Below, one piece after another: positions 27,011 through 33,797 of a stretch of DNA of 64,000 bases. Each line of letters starts with the position of its first letter. The stretch's first letter is position 1. Position numbers and translations under genes: made by a program. This DNA comes from Luteimonas sp. MC1572 (GTDB lineage: Bacteria > Pseudomonadota > Gammaproteobacteria > Xanthomonadales > Xanthomonadaceae), in contig NZ_CP067112.1 of assembly GCF_016615815.1 (NCBI RefSeq), positions 1,178,001 to 1,242,000 of the forward strand, read 5' to 3'. The notes beneath the pieces are model-generated. The model did not search any database and was not told the origin of the DNA. It saw only the letters and a program-made list of their open reading frames with translations.

Positions 27011-27457
27011 ATGAACAGGATTCTGTTGCTGTGCGTTTTGCTTTTCGCTGTTCCCGCGTTGGCATGGGCGAACGAAAACAAGCTGGACGTCGCCTCCGCC
27101 AAGCCGTTCGTGGAGCAGCGCGCCAGGATCGAGGCCGATCTTGCACGCGGCGAGATCTACTCGGAGCTTTCCGCCGCCAACGCCACCAGGGTCAAGGCGT
27201 CGCTGGATGTCATTTCCAGCCAGCTGGAGACCGCCGGCACCGTGGCGTCGCTGTCCGAAGAGTCACGGCGCGAGGTCGCCAGCGCGCAGCAGCTGGTCAA
27301 TACGCTGCTGCAGGACGCCGAGGCGGACAGCCGCGTGGTCTGCAAGCGCGAGCTCAAGACCGGGTCGCGCATGCCCACGACCCAGTGCTCGACCGCGGGG
27401 CAGCAGCGCCGCCAGCGCGAGAGCCTGCTCAAGCCGGCGCAGCACGCCAACCAGTAA
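27011..27457 (+). CDS. small secreted protein with two conserved cysteines
   Basis: A 148-residue product from ATG 27011, preceded by CCAGGAAAAAG; upstream codons are open but unlikely. It has a signal peptide (MNRILLLCVLLFAVPALAWA) followed by a helical charged middle (VEQRARIEADLARGEIYSEL). The C-terminal motif is CKRELKTGSRMPTTQCSTAG, with two Cys that could form a disulfide. Similar Cys-x-TGSR-x-Cys tails occur in small periplasmic proteins of xanthomonads. Function not recognised. Confidence 0.75.
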   Translation: MNRILLLCVLLFAVPALAWANENKLDVASAKPFVEQRARIEADLARGEIYSELSAANATRVKASLDVISSQLETAGTVASLSEESRREVASAQQLVNTLLQDAEADSRVVCKRELKTGSRMPTTQCSTAGQQRRQRESLLKPAQHANQ

Positions 27458-27484
27458 CGGGCACGCCGTAGCGGATGCGTCAGG

Positions 27485-27503
27485 TCGGGCGCGGTGCGCC
27501 CGA
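27485..27503 (+). terminator. GC hairpin after the small secreted protein gene
   Basis: An 8-bp perfect stem TCGGGCGC with its complement and a GGT loop, 27 bp after the stop. No T-run follows. Confidence 0.35.
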
Positions 27504-27529
27504 TCCTGGAAGACAGGCATAATCGAGCG

Positions 27530-28954
27530 ATGGATGCAGTCCTCGCCCCGGAATTCCCGCCCAGCCTGGAATGGCTCAACACCACCGCGCCGGTGCGCAT
27601 GGCGCAGCTGCGCGGTCGTGTCTGCGCGCTGGCGTTCGTCAACGCGGGCTCGGCGTGGTCGATGCAGCGCATGGTCGACCTCGCGCACCTGCGCGGACGC
27701 CATGGCGAACGGCTCAACGTCGTGGCCGTGCACGTGCCGCGCTTCGACCATGAACGCGACCCGCGCCGCGTCGCCAAGCGCCTGAACCGCCAGACCTTCG
27801 AATTCCCGATCGTCCACGACGCCGACTGGACGCTGTGGCAGCACTACGGCATCGAAGCCTGGCCCACGGTGGTGCTGATCGACGCCGATGGCCGCATCCG
27901 CGAACGCTTCACCGGCGACGGCCAGCTGCGCGAGCTGGACTCGGCGGTCGCGGCGCTGAGTGCCGAGGCCAAGCCGCGCTCGCGCAACGTCGAGCCCATC
28001 GAGATGCGCCGCGTTGGCGAGCCGGTGCTGCCGCTGCGCTTCCCGGTCGGGATCGCGCTGTCCGGCAACTACCTCTACGTGGCCGACAGCGGCCACCACC
28101 GCGTGCTGGAGTGCGACCACTCCGGCCGCGTGCTGCGCCAGTTCGGCTCCGGCGGCCCGGGCTTCATCGACGGCCCGATGGAGCTGTCCGCGCTCAACCG
28201 ACCGCAGGGCCTGTGCATCGAGCGCGACATGCTCTACGTCGCCGATGCCGGCAACCACGCCGTGCGCCGCATCCAGCTGCGCAGCGGCGATATCGACACC
28301 GTGCTCGGCGCGGGCCGCCCGGGCACGCCCACCGAAGGCCCGGTTGTCGATCCGCGCATGGTGGCGCTGGACCAGCCGCGCGCGGTGTCGCTGGCCGCGG
28401 GCGCCATGTTCATCGCCACCGCCGGCGACAACCGCGTGTGGCGCTACGACCTCGGCACGCCGGGCATCACGCTGCTGGCCGGTTCGGGCGAGCTGGACGT
28501 GGTTGATGGCACGGGCGGCACGGCGGCGTTCGCCGAGCCGGTCGCGCTGGCATCGGTGCAACAGGTCGTCTACGTCTGCGATGCCGCCGGCTCGGCGATC
28601 CGTTCGCTCAATGCGCGCAGCGGCCAGGTCACCACCCTGGTGGGCCGCGACGCCTGGAACCACGGCGACGCCGATGGCGCGCGCACCGAAGCCGCGCTGC
28701 AGCAGCCGCAGGCGATCGCGCTCGATCCCAAATCGCCGGTGCTGTGGATCGCCGACAGCGGCAACGATTGCCTGCGCTCGCTGCGCCTTGGCGGCGGCGA
28801 ACTCAGCACCTGGCCGCTGCCGCAGCGCCTGCACGCGCCCTGCGGCCTGGCCGTCGCCGACGGCGTGGTCTGGATTGCCGATACCGATGCGCACGCCGTG
28901 CTGCGCCTCGACACCCGGGATGGCGCGCTGCGCCACGTCCCCATCGGCGAATGA
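27530..28954 (+). CDS. NHL-repeat protein with a thioredoxin-like domain lacking active-site cysteines
   Basis: A 474-residue protein from ATG 27530. Residues about 10-145 form a thioredoxin-like fold (VCALAFVNAGSAWSMQRMVD, ADWTLWQHYGIEAWPTVVLI). Residues about 160-470 form a beta-propeller of NHL repeats with YVADSGHHRVLE, YVADAGNHAVRRIQL and WIADSGNDCLRSL. The layout matches NHLRC2 from animals and bacteria without its C-terminal sandwich domain. NHLRC2-type proteins carry a Cys pair where this one has AGSAWS, so redox chemistry is unlikely. It is likely cytoplasmic, as no signal peptide is seen. It overlaps uvrC at ATGA. Confidence 0.85.
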   Translation: MDAVLAPEFPPSLEWLNTTAPVRMAQLRGRVCALAFVNAGSAWSMQRMVDLAHLRGRHGERLNVVAVHVPRFDHERDPRRVAKRLNRQTFEFPIVHDADWTLWQHYGIEAWPTVVLIDADGRIRERFTGDGQLRELDSAVAALSAEAKPRSRNVEPIEMRRVGEPVLPLRFPVGIALSGNYLYVADSGHHRVLECDHSGRVLRQFGSGGPGFIDGPMELSALNRPQGLCIERDMLYVADAGNHAVRRIQLRSGDIDTVLGAGRPGTPTEGPVVDPRMVALDQPRAVSLAAGAMFIATAGDNRVWRYDLGTPGITLLAGSGELDVVDGTGGTAAFAEPVALASVQQVVYVCDAAGSAIRSLNARSGQVTTLVGRDAWNHGDADGARTEAALQQPQAIALDPKSPVLWIADSGNDCLRSLRLGGGELSTWPLPQRLHAPCGLAVADGVVWIADTDAHAVLRLDTRDGALRHVPIGE

Positions 28955-30834
28955 CCGCGGCCGGCAGCGGCAACGTGTTCGACGGCAAGGCCTTCGTCCG
29001 TGGCTTGAGCACCGCACCGGGCGTGTACCGGATGCACGCCGCCGATGACAGCGTGCTGTATGTCGGCAAGGCCGGCGCGCTTCGCAAGCGCGTCGCCAGC
29101 TACTTCAGCGCCAGCCCCAAGAGCCCGCGCACCATGGCCATGCTGGCGCAGGTCGCGCGCATGGAGGTCACGGTCACGCGCACCGAGGCCGAGGCGCTGC
29201 TGCTCGAAAACCAGCTGATCAAGTCGCTCAAGCCGCGCTACAACGTGCTGCTGCGCGACGACAAGAGCTATCCCTACATCCTGCTCACGCGCGAGGATTC
29301 GCCGCGCATCACCATGCACCGCGGCCCGCAGGCCGTGCCCGGCAATTACTACGGCCCGTACCCCAGCGTGATGGCGGTGCGCGAGACGCTCAACCTGCTG
29401 CACAAGCTGTTCAAGCTGCGCAGCTGCGAGGACAGCGTGTTCCGCAACCGCACGCGGCCCTGCCTGCAGTACCAGATCGGCCGCTGCAGCGCGCCGTGCG
29501 TGGGCTTCGTGGAGCGGGCGGAATACGACGACGCCGTGCGCCGCGTGCGCCTGTTCCTCGAAGGCCGCAGCGACCAGCTGGTCGACGAGCTCGCCGCCGG
29601 CATGGAGGCCGCCAGTGCCGCGCTCGCGTTCGAGCGCGCCGCGCGCCTGCGCGACACGCTGGCCAGCCTGCGCAGCATGCAGGCGCGGCAGTATGTCGAC
29701 GGCCGCGCCGCGGATCTCGACGTGCTGGCCATCGCCATGGAAGGCACGCACGCCTGCGTGCTGCTGCTCGCGTTCCGCGACGGCCGCAACTTCGGCACCC
29801 GCGCGTTCTTCCCGAAAACCAACGGCGTCGAGGAGCCGGCCGAAGTGCTGGCGGCGTTCGTGTCGCAGTACTACACCGGCCAGGTGCCGCCGCAGGAGAT
29901 CGTGCTCGACCGCGTCATCGAGGACATCGACCTGCTGCAGGACGCGTTTTCGCTGCAGGCCGGGCGCAAGGTGGTCATCAAGCCCAGCGTGCGCGGCGAG
30001 CGCGCCGGGTACCTGGACATGGCGCGGCGCAACGCCGAGCAACAGCTGGCCACCATGCTCGGCAGCCAGGCGGCGCAGGCCGCACGCGCGGAATCGCTGC
30101 GTGAACTGCTGGGCCTGGCGGCGCCGGCCAGGCGCATCGAATGCTTCGACATCAGCCACACCATGGGCGAGGCCACGGTGGCTTCGTGCGTGGTGTTCGA
30201 TGGCGAGGGTCCGGTGCGCGGCCAGTACCGGCGTTACAACATCGCCGGCATCGAGCCGGGCGACGACTACGCCGCCATGCACCAGGCGCTGTCGCGGCGT
30301 TTCCGCCGCGCGGCCGACAGCGCGGCGGGCGAGGGCGACGGCCCGGTGCTGCCCGACGTGCTGCTGATCGACGGCGGCGCGGGGCAGGTGGCGCAGGCGA
30401 ACGCGGTGCTCGGCGAACTCGGCATCCAGGGCGTCACCGTGGTCGGCGTGGCCAAGGGCGAAGCGCGCAAGGCCGGGCATGAAACGCTGCTGCTCCCGGA
30501 CGGCCGCGAGCTGCAGCCGGGCGCCGCATCCCCCGGCCTGCAGCTGGTGCAGCAGGTGCGCGACGAGGCGCACCGCTTCGCCATCACCGGCCATCGCGGC
30601 CGACGGCAGAAGGCGCGCAGCACCAGTCGGCTCGAAGACATCCCCGGCATCGGCCCGCGCCGGCGCGCCAGCCTGCTCAAGCATTTCGGCGGGCTGGGTG
30701 GCCTGCGCGCGGCCGGCATCGAAGAAATCGCGCGCGTCGAAGGCGTCAACCAGGCGCTCGCGGAACGGATTTACGCCACACTGCACGGCCTGGACGCCCC
30801 CGCGTCGGGCGCCAAGGCCACGCGAGACCAATGA
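28951..30834 (+). CDS. uvrC: excinuclease ABC subunit C
   Basis: A 627-residue protein with the GIY-YIG nuclease domain (PGVYRMHAADDSVLYVGKAG) for the 3' incision. It has a Cys-rich region TRPCLQYQIGRCSAPCVGFV, a UvrB-binding helix (ALAFERAARLRDTLASL), and the RNase H-like 5' nuclease domain (IECFDISHTMGEATVASCVV, LPDVLLIDGGAGQV). C-terminal helix-hairpin-helix motifs follow (LEDIPGIGPRRRASLLKHFG). It cuts both sides of DNA lesions in nucleotide excision repair. It overlaps pgsA by 4 bp, an order shared with E. coli. Confidence 0.96.
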   Translation: MTAAGSGNVFDGKAFVRGLSTAPGVYRMHAADDSVLYVGKAGALRKRVASYFSASPKSPRTMAMLAQVARMEVTVTRTEAEALLLENQLIKSLKPRYNVLLRDDKSYPYILLTREDSPRITMHRGPQAVPGNYYGPYPSVMAVRETLNLLHKLFKLRSCEDSVFRNRTRPCLQYQIGRCSAPCVGFVERAEYDDAVRRVRLFLEGRSDQLVDELAAGMEAASAALAFERAARLRDTLASLRSMQARQYVDGRAADLDVLAIAMEGTHACVLLLAFRDGRNFGTRAFFPKTNGVEEPAEVLAAFVSQYYTGQVPPQEIVLDRVIEDIDLLQDAFSLQAGRKVVIKPSVRGERAGYLDMARRNAEQQLATMLGSQAAQAARAESLRELLGLAAPARRIECFDISHTMGEATVASCVVFDGEGPVRGQYRRYNIAGIEPGDDYAAMHQALSRRFRRAADSAAGEGDGPVLPDVLLIDGGAGQVAQANAVLGELGIQGVTVVGVAKGEARKAGHETLLLPDGRELQPGAASPGLQLVQQVRDEAHRFAITGHRGRRQKARSTSRLEDIPGIGPRRRASLLKHFGGLGGLRAAGIEEIARVEGVNQALAERIYATLHGLDAPASGAKATRDQ

Positions 30835-31468
30835 AGCTCACCATTCCTACCTGGCTCACCCTGCTGCGCATCATCCTCATTCCGGTGATGGTGCTGATGT
30901 TCTACCTGCCCTGGCAGTGGAGCAATTTCCTGACCGCCGCGATCTTCGGTTTCGCCGCCATCACCGACTGGCTGGATGGCTGGATCGCGCGCCGCTACAA
31001 CCAGTACTCGGCGTTCGGCGCCTTCCTCGACCCCGTAGCCGACAAGCTGATGGTCGCCACCGCGCTGTTCCTGATCGTGCAGGGCCATCCCACGCCGTGG
31101 ATGGCGTTCTGGGCGGCGGTGATCGTGGGCCGCGAGATCGCGGTGTCGGCGCTGCGCGAGTGGATGGCGGAGCTGGGGCAGAGCGCCACGGTCAAGGTGG
31201 CCACCATCGGCAAGATCAAGACTGTGGTGCAGATGGTGGCGCTGCTCGCGCTGCTGTACGCGGTGACGCCCGACAAGAATCCGCCGCGGCCGTCGGCGTG
31301 GCTCGGCGAGCCGATTTTCCACATCGGCGACTGGCTGCTGGCGGTGGCCGCGCTGCTCACGCTGTGGTCCGGATTCGAGTACCTGCGCGCGGCCTGGCCG
31401 ATACTTCGCGCAAGTGAGGGCGCACCTGTTGACAACGTATCCGCGACACGTAAAATGCCTGGCTCAAC

Positions 31469-31478
<10 letters not shown>
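30831..31478 (+). CDS. pgsA: CDP-diacylglycerol-glycerol-3-phosphate 3-phosphatidyltransferase
   Basis: A 215-residue integral membrane enzyme with the CDP-alcohol phosphatidyltransferase motif: DWLDGWIARRYNQYSAFGAF continuing LDPVADK (DGxxARx8Gx3Dx3D). It makes phosphatidylglycerophosphate, the precursor of phosphatidylglycerol and cardiolipin. Its TAG stop lies inside the tRNA-Gly gene, so the last 10 bp of the reading frame overlap the tRNA. The tRNA promoter also lies inside its 3' end. Confidence 0.94.
31429..31456 (+). promoter_or_regulatory. sigma-70 promoter for tRNA-Gly inside the pgsA 3' end
   Basis: A perfect -35 TTGACA (31429-31434), a 16-bp spacer and a -10 TAAAAT (31451-31456). 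Transcription would begin around 31463, a few bases before the mature tRNA-Gly. This is the best sigma-70 match noticed in the window. Confidence 0.8.
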
Positions 31479-31544
<66 letters not shown>

Positions 31545-31552
31545 GTTTTGAG

Positions 31553-31578
31553 ACAAGACCCCGGCAACGGGGTCTTGT
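31553..31578 (+). terminator. hairpin between tRNA-Gly and tRNA-Cys
   Basis: An 11-bp perfect stem ACAAGACCCCG with its complement and a GCAA tetraloop, followed by the T/G-rich TGTGTC. It may be a leaky terminator or a processing signal. A second 6-bp hairpin with a GCAA loop lies at 31586-31601. Confidence 0.5.
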
Positions 31579-31621
31579 TGTGTCAGGCGCAGCAATGCGC
31601 CGCGTTGAACAGTTTTACGTG

Positions 31622-31695
31622 GGCCTCATGGCAGAGTGGTCATGCAGCGGACTGCAAATCCGCGTACGCCGGTTCGATTCCGACTGAGGCCTCCA
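31622..31695 (+). tRNA. tRNA-Cys (anticodon GCA)
   Basis: A 74-nt cloverleaf with encoded CCA. The acceptor arm GGCCTCA pairs with TGAGGCC, the anticodon stem-loop GGACTGCAAATCC reads GCA, and the T-loop is TTCGATT. The T-stem GCCGG/CCGAC has one C-A mismatch, slightly unusual for tRNA-Cys. It is the second gene of the conserved uvrC-pgsA-glyW-cysT order. Confidence 0.95.
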
Positions 31696-31708
31696 AAGAA
31701 CGAAAAGG

Positions 31709-31754
31709 GTCAGGTGCATTTGCCGACGGGCGAATGGACCTGGCTCTTTTTTTT
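31709..31754 (+). terminator. rho-independent terminator after tRNA-Cys
   Basis: A 16-bp stem with one mismatch and two G-T wobbles (left arm GTCAGGTGCATTTGCC) closes a GACG loop at 31725-31728. It is followed by TC and eight Ts. This is the strongest terminator in the window and ends the tRNA transcript. Confidence 0.9.
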
Positions 31755-31763
31755 GTTCAATGC

Positions 31764-31798
31764 GGGTGCCGGGTGCCGGGTGCCGGGTGCCGGGTGCC
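31764..31798 (+). repeat. tandem array of GGGTGCC, five perfect units
   Basis: Five exact head-to-tail copies of the 7-mer GGGTGCC. The last unit forms the outer end of the left arm of hairpin repeat copy C. Confidence 0.95.
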
Positions 31799-31885
31799 AA
31801 GGGCCTTGAGGACTCATGTCCCCCGGATCCGCCTGGCGGCGGATGCCTCCTCCTTGACTTCGCCCTCAAGGCCCTTGGCACCCGG
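31790..31885 (-). repeat. hairpin repeat family, copy C (opposite orientation, different arms)
   Basis: The 49-nt core at 31813-31861 is the exact reverse complement of the copy B core. The arms at 31790-31811 and 31864-31885 are 22-nt perfect inverted repeats (inner end CCTTGAGG / CCTCAAGG). They share no clear sequence with the arms of copies A and B. Confidence 0.85.
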
Positions 31886-32004
31886 TGCGCCGCATTGCGC
31901 GGTGGCTCAAAGGCACACCCCGCGATCCTGGGCATTGCGCTCCGGCTTGGCCTTTGCTCTTCGCCTTCGCTCTCCGGTACCCACAGCCGCCACCCAGCCC
32001 CGAA

Positions 32005-32096
32005 GTGGCCGTGAGGCCTTCGCGGGGAAGTCAAGGAGGAGGCATCCGCCGCCAGGCGGATCCGGGGGACATGAGCCGCGAAGGCCTCACGGCCAC
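32005..32096 (+). repeat. hairpin repeat family, copy B
   Basis: A 92-bp element. The 21-nt perfect inverted arms are at 32005-32025 and 32076-32096 (left arm begins GTGGCCGTGAGG), and the 49-nt core is at 32027-32075. Compared with copy A, one arm position has changed from G to T and the partner in the other arm from C to A, so pairing is kept. Confidence 0.85.
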
Positions 32097-32136
32097 CACA
32101 GGGCACTCGGGGCGGCCACCACAGGGCACTCGGGGC
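32091..32136 (+). repeat. tandem duplication of a 23-bp unit
   Basis: Two perfect copies at 32091-32113 and 32114-32136, each starting GGCCACCACAGGGCACTCGG. The first overlaps the right arm of repeat copy B. A similar partial motif, GGCCACCACAGGGC, follows copy A at 19634. Confidence 0.9.
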
Positions 32137-32237
32137 TTCATGCCACACGGGCGGCGCCCCAGTGTGAGGAGGGGTAAAGGTTGGGGTGGTAAAGTGCCCG
32201 GCTGCGCCCCCTGCGCGCTGCCACACGGATCCGCGGC

Positions 32238-33029
32238 ATGTTCGACCTCCATTGCCACCTGCTCCCCGCGATCGATGACGGGGCGGTTGACCTTGCCATG
32301 TCGCTGGAGATGGCGCGCATCGCGGTGGCCGATGGCATCACGGTGACGGCGTGTACGCCGCATATCTACCCCGGCATGTACGAGAACAAGGGCCCGGACA
32401 TCCGCGCCGCGATCGTGGCGCTGCAGGCCGAGCTGGACCGCGAGGGCATCGCCCTGAAGCTGGTGGAAGGCGCCGACGTGCACCTCGACCAGGGCCTCGC
32501 CGCGGGCATCCGCGACGGCCGCATTCCAACGCTCGCCGGCTCGCGCTACCTGCTGTTCGAGCCGCCGCACCACGTGGCGCCGCCGCGGCTGGAAGACACC
32601 ATGTTCGAACTCATGGCCGCGGGTTATGTGCCCGTGGTCACACATCCCGAGCGGCTCACCTGGGTGGAGCAGCACTACGACACCTTCGTGCGCCTCGCCG
32701 GGCGCGGGGTGTTCATGCAGGTCACCGCCGGCGCGCTGACCGGCCGCTTCGGTCGTCGCGCGCAGTACTGGGGCGAGCGGTTCGTGGGCGAAGGCCACTG
32801 CCACATCCTCGCCACGGATGCCCACCATCCCTCCCGCCGCCCGCCGCTGCTGGCCGAAGGCCGCGAAGCCGCGGCCCGACTGGTGGGCGCCGAAGAAGCC
32901 GGGCACATGGTTGTCACCCGCCCAGCCGCCATGATCCTGAATTCCGCAGCAGATACACTGCCGCCCCTTCCCGCACCACCTGCCAGGGCGCGCAAGCCGT
33001 TCTGGTCGCGCCTGCTCCGTTCCGCATGA
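32238..33029 (+). CDS. CpsB/CapC-type (PHP superfamily) tyrosine-protein phosphatase
   Basis: A 263-residue metal-dependent phosphatase. Conserved metal-site motifs are DLHCHLLPAIDDG at the N-terminus, CTPHIYPGMYENKG, VVTHPERLTWVEQ and LATDAHHPSRRPP. The family (CpsB of streptococci, YwqE of Bacillus) dephosphorylates the tyrosine autokinase controlling capsule or EPS export. Here it opens the locus, just upstream of the Wza-like and Wzc-like genes, its expected partners. The C-terminal 35 residues are Pro/Ala-rich and probably disordered. Confidence 0.88.
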   Translation: MFDLHCHLLPAIDDGAVDLAMSLEMARIAVADGITVTACTPHIYPGMYENKGPDIRAAIVALQAELDREGIALKLVEGADVHLDQGLAAGIRDGRIPTLAGSRYLLFEPPHHVAPPRLEDTMFELMAAGYVPVVTHPERLTWVEQHYDTFVRLAGRGVFMQVTAGALTGRFGRRAQYWGERFVGEGHCHILATDAHHPSRRPPLLAEGREAAARLVGAEEAGHMVVTRPAAMILNSAADTLPPLPAPPARARKPFWSRLLRSA

Positions 33030-33062
33030 CGGCGACGGCGCTTCTGTCACGAGGCTATATAT

Positions 33063-33767
33063 ATGCGTAAGTCCTGGATCGTCCTGTTCGCGGTGTTGCT
33101 GGCCTTGGTGCTGGGCGCCTGCGCCTCGCCCAACCGCAGCGCACACCGCGCCAACATGGGCGTGGTGCTGCCGCCGCCGGATACCACCACCGCGTCCGGC
33201 GCCTACGAAGGCGCCACCGATTACCGGGTTGGCGCCCAGGACCTGCTGGACATCAGCGTGTTCGGCGTGGATGAACTGAAGCACCAGGCGCGCGTCAATT
33301 CCAACGGGCTGATCAACGTGCCGCTGGTCGGCAGCGTGATGGCCGGCGGCAAGACCGTGCCGGAGCTCGAGTCCGAGCTCGCCGCCAAGTACGCCCAAGG
33401 CTACCTGCAGAACCCCCAGGTCAGCATCTTCGTCAAGGAGTACACCAGCCAGCGCGTCACCCTGGAAGGCGCGGTCAAGAAGCCGGGCATCTATCCGCTG
33501 ACCGGCAAGACCACGCTCCTGCAGGCAGTGGCGATGGCCGAGGGGCTGGACGAGTTCGCGGACCTCGAAGGCGTGGTGCTGTTCCGCCAGGTCGAGGGCA
33601 AGCGCATGGCCGCCGCGTTTGATCTGGCCGCGGTGCGCCGCGGCGACATGCCGGATGCGCAGGTGTACGGCGACGACATCATCGTGATCGAACGTTCCGG
33701 CAGCAAGTCGGCGTTCCGCGAATTCCTGCGCACGGTGCCTGCGCTGGGCCTGTTCTTCGCGCTCTGA
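33063..33767 (+). CDS. polysaccharide export outer-membrane lipoprotein (Wza/GumB-like)
   Basis: A 234-residue lipoprotein with a signal peptide ending VLGAC (Cys20). The Poly_export domain (DYRVGAQDLLDISVFGVDEL, NSNGLINVPLVGSVMAGGKT) is followed by an SLBB-like domain (VTLEGAVKKPGIYPLTGKTT). It lacks the long C-terminal part of E. coli Wza and is close to GumB in length. It should form the outer-membrane or periplasmic export channel for the polysaccharide. An AT-rich stretch (TATATAT) immediately precedes the ATG. Confidence 0.9.
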   Translation: MRKSWIVLFAVLLALVLGACASPNRSAHRANMGVVLPPPDTTTASGAYEGATDYRVGAQDLLDISVFGVDELKHQARVNSNGLINVPLVGSVMAGGKTVPELESELAAKYAQGYLQNPQVSIFVKEYTSQRVTLEGAVKKPGIYPLTGKTTLLQAVAMAEGLDEFADLEGVVLFRQVEGKRMAAAFDLAAVRRGDMPDAQVYGDDIIVIERSGSKSAFREFLRTVPALGLFFAL

Positions 33768-33797
33768 GCGCCACAACGGTTACGGACAACAACACGC

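Larger units (their letters stand above)
31696..32237. other. 542-bp gene-free, repeat-rich gap between tRNA-Cys and the polysaccharide locus
   Basis: No coding sequence is supported. The gap holds, in order, a strong terminator, a GGGTGCC tandem array, hairpin repeat copy C, a roughly 120-bp spacer, hairpin repeat copy B and a 23-bp tandem duplication. About 100 bp with GAGGAGGGG then lead up to the CpsB-like gene. The promoter of the polysaccharide locus should lie in this last stretch, but I cannot identify a clear one. Confidence 0.75.

Noticed and set aside
28570..30831. 753-codon minus-strand frame opposite uvrC
   Set aside because: Shadow of uvrC in a high-GC genome; no start context and no recognisable domain.
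31764..31798. Short direct repeats as a possible CRISPR array
   Set aside because: The 7-bp units are contiguous with no spacers and no cas genes are present. The Cas4-like domain at 62273 is part of a DUF2779 fusion, not a CRISPR locus.
31885..32346. 153-codon frame across the tRNA-Cys to CpsB-like gap
   Set aside because: It is made of repeat elements and runs into the phosphatase gene in another frame; no signal or domain, and related frames appear near copy A only because the repeat is shared.
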